In this document: positions 18,029 to 27,656 of the stretch, one piece after another | Numbering within the stretch: the stretch's first letter is position 1 | Layout of the letters: each line of letters opens with the position of its first letter | Assembly (NCBI RefSeq): GCF_002327105.1 | Contig: NZ_CP023406.1 | Coordinates: 1,054,001 to 1,118,000 of the forward strand | DNA from: Luteimonas chenhongjianii | Lineage (GTDB): Bacteria; Pseudomonadota; Gammaproteobacteria; Xanthomonadales; Xanthomonadaceae | DNA: 64,000 nucleotides | Direction: 5' to 3' | Position numbers and translations under genes: made by a program | Notes under the pieces: model-generated | What the model was told of the DNA's origin: nothing | Seen by the model: the letters and a program-made list of their open reading frames with translations, nothing else | Database searches by the model: none

Positions 18029-18319
18029 ATGAGCAACCTGAAGCCGCTGTACGACCGCATCGTGGTCAAGCCCGTCGAGGCAGAAGAGAAGAGCGCCGGC
18101 GGCATCCTGATCCCCGACAACGCCAAGGAAAAGCCCACCAAGGGTGAAGTCGTCGCCGTCGGCGAGGGCAAGGCACTCGACAACGGCAGCGTGCGCGCGC
18201 CGAAGGTCAAGGTCGGTGACATCGTGATCTACGGTCAGTACGCCGGCAGCGCCTACAAGGCGGACGGCATCGAATACAAGATCGTCAAGGAAGACGACAT
18301 CCTCGCGATCGTCGGCTGA
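18029..18319 (+). CDS. groES: Co-chaperonin GroES
   Basis: 96 residues, the standard length. It caps the GroEL folding chamber. It begins [15 protein letters not shown], has the mobile loop [18 protein letters not shown], and ends [12 protein letters not shown] good ribosome binding site (GAGGGTG) precedes the ATG at 18029. It is the first gene of groESL, with the sigma-32 promoter and CIRCE-like operator upstream. Confidence 0.99.
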   Translation: MSNLKPLYDRIVVKPVEAEEKSAGGILIPDNAKEKPTKGEVVAVGEGKALDNGSVRAPKVKVGDIVIYGQYAGSAYKADGIEYKIVKEDDILAIVG

Positions 18320-18326
18320 TCCGCAG

Positions 18327-18345
18327 CGGACGCGCCGCGTCCGCG
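18327..18345 (+). other. Hairpin between groES and groEL
   Basis: GCGGACGC, 3-nt loop, GCGTCCGC: a perfect 8-bp stem just after the groES stop, without a T tract. It may stabilise or process the groESL mRNA rather than terminate it. Confidence 0.45.
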
Positions 18346-18410
18346 CGACACCGCGATCGATCTTGGCGGGCTGGCCCCGCCTTCAATCCCCTGAAATATT
18401 TCTGAGGTAA

Positions 18411-20054
<1,644 letters not shown>

Positions 20055-20086
20055 TCCAGCGCCACCTGTCCCACCGTTGCATGAAG

Positions 20087-20115
20087 AACCCCGCCGCGAG
20101 GCGGGGTTTTTCTTT
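20087..20115 (+). terminator. groESL intrinsic terminator
   Basis: AACCCCGCC, loop GCGA, GGCGGGG, then TTTTTCTTT, 33 bp after the groEL stop. Confidence 0.95.
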
Positions 20116-20214
20116 GGGCGCGCTCCGACGGTCCGGCGTCGACGCCGGCGGGCATGCCTGTGTTGGGCGACACCGTCTAGACGATCCTCACCCTGTTTCG
20201 TTCAAGCTTCGCGT

Positions 20215-22398
20215 ATGCCCCATCCGCTGATCGTCAGGCTGCGCACCCACCGCCGCGGCCTCCGGATCGCCGCCATCGTGATTGCGGCGCTGTATGCGTT
20301 GTATCTGCTCGCCGCCAACATCTTTCTCAACAGCGCCTGGGGCGCGGGCGTGATCAACGCCAGACCCGAGCGCTATCACGCGCGCTGGGATTGGGCGATG
20401 AGCCTGTATCCGGGGCACATCCATGCGCGCGACATCGTCATGGGCGGACATGCGCGCACCACCCGTTGGACGGTTGCCAGTCCGCGCGCGAACGGACGCA
20501 TCAAACTGCTGCCGCTGTTGCGGCGCGAAGCGGCGTTCGGCAGGATCCGCGCCCAAGACGTATCCGTGCACGTCGCGCGGGCGTCGCGCGATCTGCTTCC
20601 GGCCCGCCGTGCCGACAAGCCTTGGACGCTCCGCTTCGACGCGATCACCACGCCGAGCCTGCTGCGGTTCGATTTCTACGAGGCGCGGGTGACCGGGCGC
20701 GGTGATGCGCGCTTCGTGTTCGAGAAGACCCTGCAGGGTGGACCGATGGAGGTTGGCCCGTCCACGCTGGCGATGCCCGACGCGACGCTGCAGGTGGGCG
20801 AGGTGACGCTGCTGCGCGATGGGCGGCTGGCACTGGAGATCTCGATTCCGGCACACGTCCGCGAACAGGCGGAGGGCGAGGAAAAACTGGTGCTGCTGGA
20901 TGCGCGCATGCGCGTCGAGGGGCCGGCGCCGGGGCTGGACCTGAAGGTCCGCAACGACGAGCCGTTGCCGATCGGAACCACCGGCGCGCTGGGGCGGCTG
21001 GACGCCGATCTGACGCTCGAGCGCGGCGTGCTGATGCCCGGCAGCCGGCTCGACTGGTCTGCGCCGGTGTTCTCCAGCGATGCCGCCGGCGCGCCGGTTC
21101 GACATCCGCTCGGCGTGGCGCTGCGCACTGCCGACGACACGATCCTCATCGCGGTGCGGGTGCCGCCGGAATCTCCGGGCGCTGCGCCCTGGCTGCGCGC
21201 CGACCTGCGCGTCGAAGACCGCCGGCTCGACCCCGACGACTGGCTGCGGCCGCTGCGGGCGCTGGGCGGCACGGTGCAGGCGCAATGGCCGGCGGTGCCG
21301 CTGCGCTGGATCGGCGTGATCCTCGACGATCTCGACTGGCTGTCCTTCGATGGGCGCGCCGATCTGGAGGCGGATCTCCAGCTGCACGACGGCGCGCTGC
21401 AGGCGGGCAGCCGGCTCGATGTGGATCAGGCCGAACTGGCTGCACGCGTGCTCGACAACCGCTTCCGCGGACAGGCGCATGCGCAGATGCGCATGAGTGA
21501 GGAGAGCGGCGGGACACGTACGGCGATCGGCATCGTCCTGGAGCGCTTCACCCTGGGTCCAGAGGCCTCACCCGGCGTCATTGACCTGCGCGGGCGTGAC
21601 CTGCGCCTGGACCTGGCCTCCACCGGCCCGCTGGCGGAGTTCCACAGCAATCTCGACGCGCGCCTGCGTTTCGACGACGCCGAGGTCCCGGATCTGCGCA
21701 CCTTCAACCGTTACCTGCCCGGCCAGAGCGCTCGCCTCAACGGCGGCAGCGGAGAGGCCAGCGGCGACATCCGGCTCGACAACGCCGGCGAGATGATCAA
21801 CGGGCACATCCGCGTGCGCGGTCAGGACGTGCGCCTGGCCCTCGGTCCCTCGCAGCTGTCGGGCAATGTGGATCTCGACAGCAAGCTGTCGCGGATGCAG
21901 CGGGTCGGCCGCCACTACACGATCGACGAGATGGCCGTGCGCGTCGACGGCGTGCGCCTGGACGGGTTGGAGGACGCAACGCCGTGGTGGGCACAGGTCG
22001 CGCTCGAGGACGGCACGCTCGAGTGGAAGGAGCCCTTCGCGGTGCGCGGCCGCGCGCAGGTCGACATGCGTGATGTCAGCGTGCTGCTGGGGCTGTTCGC
22101 CGAACGCAGCGCGTTTCCGCGCTGGATCGGCAACCTGATCGATTCCGGCGAGGCACACGCGACCGCCGATCTGCAGGTAAGTGGCCGCGAATTGATCTTC
22201 GACCGGGTAGAGGCCCACAACGACCGTATCGACCTGCTGGCGCGCCTGCGGATCCTCGACGGGAAACCGCAGGGTGATCTCTACGCGCGCTGGGGCATCC
22301 TCGGCCTGGGCGTGGAGCTCGACGACGGCAAGCGCACCCTGCACATCGCCGGGGCCCGCGAGTGGTTCGAATCACAACCCCCGCTGCTGGCGGAGTAG
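20215..22398 (+). CDS. Large membrane-anchored, beta-rich protein (AsmA/TamB-like architecture), function unknown
   Basis: 727 residues from the ATG at 20215. One transmembrane helix lies near the N-terminus (about 20-42, IAAIVIAALYALYLLAANIF). The remainder is periplasmic with repeated short amphipathic strands, for example DARFVFEKTLQGGPMEVGPSTL, ASGDIRLDNAGEMINGHIRVRG and GNVDLDSKLSRMQRVG. This is the texture of AsmA-like or TamB-like lipid-transfer proteins. I see no catalytic motif. It is monocistronic and converges with the flavoprotein gene. The family assignment is inferred from architecture only. Confidence 0.6.
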   Translation: MPHPLIVRLRTHRRGLRIAAIVIAALYALYLLAANIFLNSAWGAGVINARPERYHARWDWAMSLYPGHIHARDIVMGGHARTTRWTVASPRANGRIKLLPLLRREAAFGRIRAQDVSVHVARASRDLLPARRADKPWTLRFDAITTPSLLRFDFYEARVTGRGDARFVFEKTLQGGPMEVGPSTLAMPDATLQVGEVTLLRDGRLALEISIPAHVREQAEGEEKLVLLDARMRVEGPAPGLDLKVRNDEPLPIGTTGALGRLDADLTLERGVLMPGSRLDWSAPVFSSDAAGAPVRHPLGVALRTADDTILIAVRVPPESPGAAPWLRADLRVEDRRLDPDDWLRPLRALGGTVQAQWPAVPLRWIGVILDDLDWLSFDGRADLEADLQLHDGALQAGSRLDVDQAELAARVLDNRFRGQAHAQMRMSEESGGTRTAIGIVLERFTLGPEASPGVIDLRGRDLRLDLASTGPLAEFHSNLDARLRFDDAEVPDLRTFNRYLPGQSARLNGGSGEASGDIRLDNAGEMINGHIRVRGQDVRLALGPSQLSGNVDLDSKLSRMQRVGRHYTIDEMAVRVDGVRLDGLEDATPWWAQVALEDGTLEWKEPFAVRGRAQVDMRDVSVLLGLFAERSAFPRWIGNLIDSGEAHATADLQVSGRELIFDRVEAHNDRIDLLARLRILDGKPQGDLYARWGILGLGVELDDGKRTLHIAGAREWFESQPPLLAE

Positions 22399-22423
22399 GC
22401 CGGCCACGGCCGGCGTGCGGGGT

Positions 22424-23641
22424 TCAGGCCGCGCTGCCCGCGGCCATGCCCGATGCCCAGGCCCACTGGAAGTTGTAGCCGCCGAGCCAGCCGGTCACGT
22501 CGAGTACCTCGCCGACGAAGTACAGGCCGGGCGCGTGCTGTGATTCGAGCGTGCGCGAGGACACGCCCGCGGTGTCCACGCCGCCGAGCGTGACCTCGGC
22601 GGTGCGATAGCCTTCGGTGCCGCTGGCGACCAGCGGCCAGGCCTGCAGCAGCGCGGCCGTGTCGTGCAACTGGGGCGGCGTGAGCTGCTTCATCGGCCGG
22701 TTCGCCAGCCAGATCTCGCACAGGCGCTGGGCGAAGCGGCGCGGCATCAGTTCGGCCAGCACGTTCTTCAGTTCGGTGCCGGGGCGCTCGGCCTGCTGCG
22801 CCTGCAGCCAGGCGAGCGCATCGCGGCCCGGCAGCAGGTCCAGGCGCAGATCGTCGCCCGGCTGCCAGTAGGAGGAGATCTGCAGGATCGCCGGCCCACT
22901 GATGCCGCGATGGGTGATGAGCATCCGGTTGCGGAAGTGCGCGCCGTTGCAGCTGGCCTCGACATCGAGTGCGACGCCGGACAGGTCGGCCAGGCGTTCC
23001 TGGTGCTTGCCGCTGAGGGTGAGCGGCACCAGGCCCGCACGCGTGGGCACCAGCGCATGGCCGAAGGCCTGCGCGATCTCGTAGCCGAAGCCGGTCGCGC
23101 CCATGCTCGGGATCGACAGGCCGCCGGTCGCGATCACCAGCGAGGCGCATTCCAGGCGTCCCAGCGCCGTCGCGAGCGTGTAGCCGTCGGTGCTCCGGCG
23201 CGGCAGCTCCACCTGGCAATGCGTGCGCACTTCCACGCCGGCGGCGACGGCCTCGTCGAGCAGCAGCTGCACGATCTGCTTCGATGACCCGTCGCAGAAG
23301 AGCTGTCCCAGTTCCTTCTCGTGCCAGGCGATGCCGTGCGCGTCGACCAGATCGATGAAATCCTGCGGCGTGTAGCGCGCCAGCGCCGACTTGCAGAAAT
23401 GCGGGTTGCCCGAGATGTACTGCGCCGGCGTGGTGCCGGTATTGGTGAAATTGCAGTGGCCGCCGCCGGACATCAGGATCTTCTTGCCGACCTTGTTGGC
23501 GTGGTCGAGCACCAGCACGCGCCGGCCGCGCTGGCCGGCCGCGATCGCCGCCATCAGGCCGGCCGCACCGGCGCCGAGGACGATGACGTCCCAGTCGGTG
23601 GACGCCAGGACAGGGGAAGCGGAGGCAGGAGCTGCGGGCAT
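22424..23641 (-). CDS. NAD(P)/FAD-dependent oxidoreductase, HI0933/YhiN family
   Basis: 405 residues. The N-terminal Rossmann fold DWDVIVLGAGAAGLMAAIAAGQRG binds the FAD adenosine. KKILMSGGGHCNFTNTG is the signature of the HI0933-like flavoproteins, and YFVGEVLDVTGWLGGYNFQWAWASG is the conserved C-terminal FAD motif. E. coli YhiN is the best-known relative; the physiological substrate is unknown. The first 16 residues are a variable extension, so the start may be slightly later. Cytoplasmic and monocistronic. Confidence 0.93.
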   Translation of the reverse strand: MPAAPASASPVLASTDWDVIVLGAGAAGLMAAIAAGQRGRRVLVLDHANKVGKKILMSGGGHCNFTNTGTTPAQYISGNPHFCKSALARYTPQDFIDLVDAHGIAWHEKELGQLFCDGSSKQIVQLLLDEAVAAGVEVRTHCQVELPRRSTDGYTLATALGRLECASLVIATGGLSIPSMGATGFGYEIAQAFGHALVPTRAGLVPLTLSGKHQERLADLSGVALDVEASCNGAHFRNRMLITHRGISGPAILQISSYWQPGDDLRLDLLPGRDALAWLQAQQAERPGTELKNVLAELMPRRFAQRLCEIWLANRPMKQLTPPQLHDTAALLQAWPLVASGTEGYRTAEVTLGGVDTAGVSSRTLESQHAPGLYFVGEVLDVTGWLGGYNFQWAWASGMAAGSAA

Positions 23642-23900
23642 CGCGGGCGGGGCGGAACAGGGGCGCGCAGTCTAGCGGTCGTCGGCGGGAGGCGTCGCCG
23701 CCGCCTTGCATCCGCGTCACCGTGTCGTCGACGCGCGATGCGATCCGCGGGCAGCGCGATGCCGGTCGCCGGGTGCGGATGCGGCGTGTCCTGGCCAAAA
23801 AATGCCTCGCGCCCGCAGTGCGTGCCGACTTTCGGCGCGCGGCGGCAGCCCCTGACTGCCGCGCGTAGCCGGACCCGGGTGCGCGCGGGATAATGCTGCG

Positions 23901-24161
23901 ATGACCGTCTCGCCACCCTGGTACCTGTACCTGCTCGAGTGCCGGGACGGCAGCTACTACGCCGGCATCACCCTCGATCTCGAGGCGCGCTTCATCGCAC
24001 ACGCCCTCGGGCGCGGGGCCAAGTACACACGGGCCAATCCGCCTGTACGCATCGTCGCCAGCCGGATGTTTCCCGACCGCGCCAGCGCATCGCGCGCGGA
24101 ATGGCAGCTCAAGCGCCAGCCGCGCGCGCGCAAGCTGGCCTGGCTGCTGGCACTGGCCTGA
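23901..24161 (+). CDS. GIY-YIG domain protein (UPF0213/YhbQ-like)
   Basis: 86 residues, a bare GIY-YIG nuclease domain: [20 protein letters not shown] with the two Tyr-containing strands, then [15 protein letters not shown] and the Glu of [14 protein letters not shown]. Family members have weak nuclease activity and a suspected DNA repair role. It is a chromosomal housekeeping-type gene, not a homing endonuclease. Confidence 0.9.
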   Translation: MTVSPPWYLYLLECRDGSYYAGITLDLEARFIAHALGRGAKYTRANPPVRIVASRMFPDRASASRAEWQLKRQPRARKLAWLLALA

Positions 24162-24178
24162 GCCCGCCCGGGGCGGGC
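24158..24178. terminator. Stem-loop between convergent genes
   Basis: GAGCCCGCC, loop CGG, GGCGGGCTC. A perfect 9-bp stem overlapping the GIY-YIG stop codon, with the convergent CoA-transferase stop 20 bp away. No T tract. Confidence 0.6.
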
Positions 24179-24197
24179 TCCGAGGCCTGGAGCGCCG

Positions 24198-25730
24198 TCA
24201 GGTGGGCGGGTTCGCCGCTGGACGCATATCGCCCGTATCGAGCCAGCGCTGGTGCCATGACAGCGCCTCGGGGAGCAGATGCGGGGTGTGCTTGCCGTAG
24301 CTGTCGCGCAGTGCACGCTCGAAGTAGTCCTCGAGCGCGTCGCGATAGTCGGGGTGCGCGCAGCGGTCAATCAACTGCCGCGCGCGCTGCTTGGGCGACA
24401 GCCCACGCAGGTCCGCCAGGCCCTGCTCGGTGACGATGATCGAGACATCGTGCTCGGTGTGGTCGACGTGGCTGACCATCGGCACGATGGACGAGATCGT
24501 GCCGTTCTTCGCGGTACTCGGGCTCATGAAGATGGACATGAAGCCGTTGCGCGCGAAGTCGCCGGAACCGCCGATGCCGTTCTGCATGCGACTGCCCATG
24601 ATGTGGGTGGAGTTGATGTTGCCGTACAGGTCCACCTCGACCATTCCGTTCATGCCGATGCAGCCCAGCCGCCGCACCAGTTCCGGATGGTTGGAGATCT
24701 CCTGCGTGCGCAGGATGATCTTGCGGCGGAAGAAGTCGATCTCGTCCTTGAACGCGGCATTGGCCTCGGGGCTCATCGCAAAGCCGGTGCACGAGGCACT
24801 GGCCAGCACCCCGCTGCGCAGCAGGTCGAGCATGCCGTCCTGGATCACTTCGGTGAAGGCGGTGAGATCGCGGAAGCCGCTCTTCGCCAGTCCCGCCAGC
24901 ACGGCATTGGGAATATTGCCCACGCCCGACTGCAGCGGCAGCAGGTTGGCCGGCAAGCGGCCCTTGTCCACTTCGTGGCGCAGGAATTCGATCAGGTGCC
25001 CGGCGATCTGCTCGCTGGTCGCGTCGACGGGACTGAAAGGACTGTTCCGGTCCGGGGCCCGCGTGCGCACGACCGCGACGATCTTGTCCGGATCCACGCG
25101 CAATGCGGTCTCGCCGATCCGGTCGTCCGGATGTTCCAGCGGAATCGGCCGGCGGTGCGGCGGCAGCGCGGTGCCGTAGTAGATGTCGTGCATGCCTTCG
25201 AGACCGGCCGGCTGCCAGTCGTTGACCTCCACGATCACGTGCTTGGCCAGGTCCAGCCAGGTCTTGGAATTGCCCACCGACGTCGACGGCACGATGCTGC
25301 CGTCCTCGCGGATCGCGACGGCTTCGACCACCGCCACATCGATATCGCCGTAGAAACCGAACCACGCGTGCTGCGCGACATGGCTCAGGTGCGCGTCGAT
25401 GTAGGCCAGCGTGCCGTCGTTGATCCGGCGCCGCGCATCGGGATCGCTCTGGAACGGCAGCCGCAGCGCGATGCCGTCGACCTTGGCCAGCGCGCCGTCG
25501 AGTTCCGGCGCAGTGGATGCGCCGGTCAGCAGCCGGATCTGGAACGCCTCGCCGGCCGCGTGTGCGACCTCGATGCGGGCGGCCAGCGCCTGCGGCACCG
25601 ACTTCGGATACCCGGAGCCGGTGAACCCGCTCATGGCCACGGTCTGGCCGGGGTGGATCAGGGCGGCAGCGGTCGCGGCGGGCACGACTCGGTCGCGCAG
25701 GGCGGCGTTGCGGATGCGGTCTTCGGACAT
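24198..25730 (-). CDS. Acetyl-CoA hydrolase/transferase (succinyl-CoA:acetate CoA-transferase type)
   Basis: 510 residues from the ATG at 25730; the frame continues upstream antisense to the next gene, but that part is a shadow. It moves CoA between succinyl-CoA or acetyl-CoA and a carboxylate in the cytoplasm. Evidence: AMSGFTGSGYPKSVPQAL near the N-terminus, FTEVIQDGMLDLL containing the probable active-site Glu of this class, GMNGMVEVDLYGNINSTHIMG, and IVTEQGLADLRGLSPKQRA. Acetate and succinate are inferred substrates. It is divergent from the MurG-like gene. Confidence 0.9.
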   Translation of the reverse strand: MSEDRIRNAALRDRVVPAATAAALIHPGQTVAMSGFTGSGYPKSVPQALAARIEVAHAAGEAFQIRLLTGASTAPELDGALAKVDGIALRLPFQSDPDARRRINDGTLAYIDAHLSHVAQHAWFGFYGDIDVAVVEAVAIREDGSIVPSTSVGNSKTWLDLAKHVIVEVNDWQPAGLEGMHDIYYGTALPPHRRPIPLEHPDDRIGETALRVDPDKIVAVVRTRAPDRNSPFSPVDATSEQIAGHLIEFLRHEVDKGRLPANLLPLQSGVGNIPNAVLAGLAKSGFRDLTAFTEVIQDGMLDLLRSGVLASASCTGFAMSPEANAAFKDEIDFFRRKIILRTQEISNHPELVRRLGCIGMNGMVEVDLYGNINSTHIMGSRMQNGIGGSGDFARNGFMSIFMSPSTAKNGTISSIVPMVSHVDHTEHDVSIIVTEQGLADLRGLSPKQRARQLIDRCAHPDYRDALEDYFERALRDSYGKHTPHLLPEALSWHQRWLDTGDMRPAANPPT

Positions 25731-25832
25731 GGTGATGGAGCACGCGGGGGAATCGCGATTATCGCCTGTGGCCGGGTGCCCCGGTGGGGTGCAGTGGCTA
25801 TAGTCGTGCGCCGTACCGGAACACGCCGTCCC

Positions 25833-26951
25833 ATGTCGCATGCGCCTTCTTCGTCCTTGCCCACCGTCGCCTGCGCCGCCGGCGGCACCGGGGGGCACCT
25901 GTTTCCCGCCGAGGCGCTGGCGCGGGAACTGCAGCGGCGCGGGCATCCGGTGGTGATCTACACCGAACGCCGTGGCGCCGCGTACACGCAGGCGCTGGCC
26001 GGGCTCGACCACGTGGTGCTGCCCGCGCGCAGTCTCGAGGGCGGCCTGGCCGGAAAGCTTGCCGCCGGCCTGACCATCCTTCGCGCGACTGCCCTGGCGC
26101 GCGCCGACATGGTGCGTCGCCGGGTGCGCCTGCTGGTGGGGTTCGGCGGCTATCCGAGCTTCGCGCCCGCATTGGCCGCGAAAAGCCGGGCGTTGCCGCT
26201 GTTGCTGCACGAGCAGGGCGCGCGGCTGAGCATGGCCAACCGCAAGCTGCTGCGCTTCGCCGACGGGGTGGCGACCTCGTTCCCCGCCACCACGGGACTC
26301 GACGGGTTCGATCCCGCCCGGATCGTGAATACGGGGAATCCGGTGCGCCAGGCCATTCTCGACGCGCGGGGCGACTATCCATCGCTCGATCCGCACGGAC
26401 CGCTTCGCCTGCTCGTCGTCGGCGGCAGCCAGAGCGCGCGAGTGTTCGGCGAAGTGGTGCCGCCGGCCTTGCTGCAGTTGCCCGTGTCGATCCGGCATCG
26501 ACTGCAGGTGTCGCTGCAGATGAAGGGCGACGCGGTCGCCAGCGTGGAAGCCGCACTGCAGGCCGGCGGTATCGAGGCGACGGTGCGCCCGTTCTTCGAC
26601 GACATGGGCGCGCGTCTGCGTGACGCGCACCTGGTGATCACGCGCGCCGGCGCGACGACCGCCGCCGATCTGCTGAGCATGGGCCGCCCCGCGGTACTCG
26701 TACCGATTCCGCAGGGCGGTTCGCGCGACGAACAGCGCCGCAATGCCGAGACCCTGGCGGCAGCGGGAGTGGGCTGGTGCCTGCCGGAATCGGAGTTCAC
26801 GCCGGAGCGGCTGTCCGAGCTGCTGGCCGGGGCGTTCGCCTCGCCCACCGTGCTGCCGGACGCGGCACGCGCCTCGGCCGCACTCGGCCGCCCCCAGGCG
26901 GCAGCGACGCTGGCCGATCTGGTGCAGGAAACGCTTGCCCGCAATCCCTGA
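25833..26951 (+). CDS. MurG-like glycosyltransferase (GT28), outside a cell-division cluster
   Basis: 372 residues. MurG adds GlcNAc to lipid I to make lipid II at the inner face of the membrane. It shows the N-terminal GGTGGHLFPAEALA loop (17-30), GFGGYPSFAP (103-112), HEQGARLSMANR (126-137), TGNPVR, VVGGSQSARVFGEVVP and RAGATTAADLLSMGRPAVLVPIP followed by DEQRRNA. Two positions differ from canonical MurG: the Asn of HEQN is Gly129, and the Glu of the GAxTxxE motif, which holds the UDP ribose, is Asp279. Its neighbours are a CoA-transferase and glnE, not mur/fts genes. It could be a paralogue with another acceptor or a relocated murG; I cannot see whether a second copy exists. No other murG lies in this window. 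Confidence 0.8.
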   Translation: MSHAPSSSLPTVACAAGGTGGHLFPAEALARELQRRGHPVVIYTERRGAAYTQALAGLDHVVLPARSLEGGLAGKLAAGLTILRATALARADMVRRRVRLLVGFGGYPSFAPALAAKSRALPLLLHEQGARLSMANRKLLRFADGVATSFPATTGLDGFDPARIVNTGNPVRQAILDARGDYPSLDPHGPLRLLVVGGSQSARVFGEVVPPALLQLPVSIRHRLQVSLQMKGDAVASVEAALQAGGIEATVRPFFDDMGARLRDAHLVITRAGATTAADLLSMGRPAVLVPIPQGGSRDEQRRNAETLAAAGVGWCLPESEFTPERLSELLAGAFASPTVLPDAARASAALGRPQAAATLADLVQETLARNP

Positions 26952-27052
26952 GCGTCCGCGCGCGCGAACCGGGTCACGCTGATGCCGTGCGTCGCCCAGC
27001 GGCACGCCGGCTTCCGCGGCGCCTGCGTTCCAGATTTAGCAGCACGCCCGGC

Positions 27053-27080
27053 AGCCGGACAGCCGGACAGCCGGACAGCC
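27053..27080. repeat. 8-bp tandem repeat, 3.5 copies
   Basis: AGCCGGAC is repeated at 27053, 27061 and 27069, with a half copy at 27077. It is in non-coding DNA and may vary in copy number by slippage. Confidence 0.8.
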
Positions 27081-27204
27081 TTCATTGCGATGGTCCGATC
27101 GTCACGGCGCGTGGCTCCTGTCGGGACTGGTTATCCGCCCCCCGCCGCCCGCGGGGTTGCGCAGCGGTGATGGCCGCCGGCCGGCGCGTCGCTCCACGAG
27201 CTGG

Positions 27205-27234
27205 TGGCGGTCGCACGTCTGGCGGTCGCACGTC
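27205..27234. repeat. 15-bp tandem duplication
   Basis: TGGCGGTCGCACGTC occurs twice with no gap (27205-27219 and 27220-27234). Confidence 0.8.
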
Positions 27235-27434
27235 TTGCCGGGCGCTGGCATGTCCGTGTCCTGCCGCCGACCCCGCATCCGTGCCCGGCATCCAGCCGTG
27301 TGGAAGGGAACGCCTCGCAAGGGCGCTACAGGCCCTGCAGTCGGTGGTGGGCGATGCGCCCGCGTCGGCGGCGTGTCTGGGCGATGAGCGGCGGGGGCGC
27401 TCGCAGAGGGACGGCCTCCCCAGGTCGCGATGCT

Positions 27435-27566
27435 TTCTTGTACCTGCGAGTATCGTTTTGCAATGCAGCGTGCAATGCCCTAACAACTCTTTCACTATCG
27501 CCCTGCACCCGACGTGGGGGAGGGAGCAAGCCCGTGACCGGTTCGCCGGAAGCGGGCTTTTTTATT
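27435..27566 (+). ncRNA. Candidate small RNA or glnE leader ending in an intrinsic terminator
   Basis: A stretch lower in G+C than its surroundings (27435-27510, including TTTCTTGTACCTGCGAG) leads into a terminator at 27528-27565, with no open frame that looks coding and the nearest upstream gene stop about 580 bp away. A transcript must enter the terminator, so a short RNA or an attenuated leader of glnE is likely. A TTGTAC near 27438 might be a -35 element but no good -10 is visible. Boundaries are guesses. Confidence 0.3.
27528..27565 (+). terminator. Intrinsic terminator upstream of glnE
   Basis: AAGCCCG pairs with CGGGCTT, enclosing an inner CCGGTTCGCCGG hairpin, followed by TTTTTA. It is about 92 bp before the glnE start. 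Confidence 0.75.
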
Positions 27567-27656
27567 GCCTGGCGTTTGTCGCGCGAGGCTCGTCGCACCT
27601 TCGCGGCATGGAGGGCGCCCCGCAGCTGGCCCGACGGGCAATGCGACAATCCGTCG

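Larger units (their letters stand above)
26952..27656. other. Long intergenic region with short tandem repeats and an isolated terminator
   Basis: 705 bp between the MurG-like gene and glnE. It holds two short tandem repeats (27053-27080 and 27205-27234), a direct repeat of TGCAATGC around 27460-27480, and a strong intrinsic terminator at 27528-27565. Frames on both strands are arginine-rich without signals, so I see no protein gene. Confidence 0.5.

Noticed and set aside
23901..24161. GIY-YIG protein as a homing endonuclease or mobile element
   Set aside because: It is the single-domain 86-residue housekeeping type, free-standing between ordinary genes.
24279..25832. Plus-strand open frame continuous with the MurG-like gene, suggesting a much larger fusion
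   Set aside because: The upstream part is antisense to the CoA-transferase gene and has no protein features; the MurG fold starts at 25833.
25731..27005. Minus-strand extension upstream of the CoA-transferase start
   Set aside because: It is antisense to the MurG-like gene and arginine/histidine/glutamine-rich. The enzyme begins at MSEDRIRN (25730).
27053..27080. AGCCGGAC repeats as a CRISPR remnant
   Set aside because: Units are 8 bp, directly abutting and without spacers.
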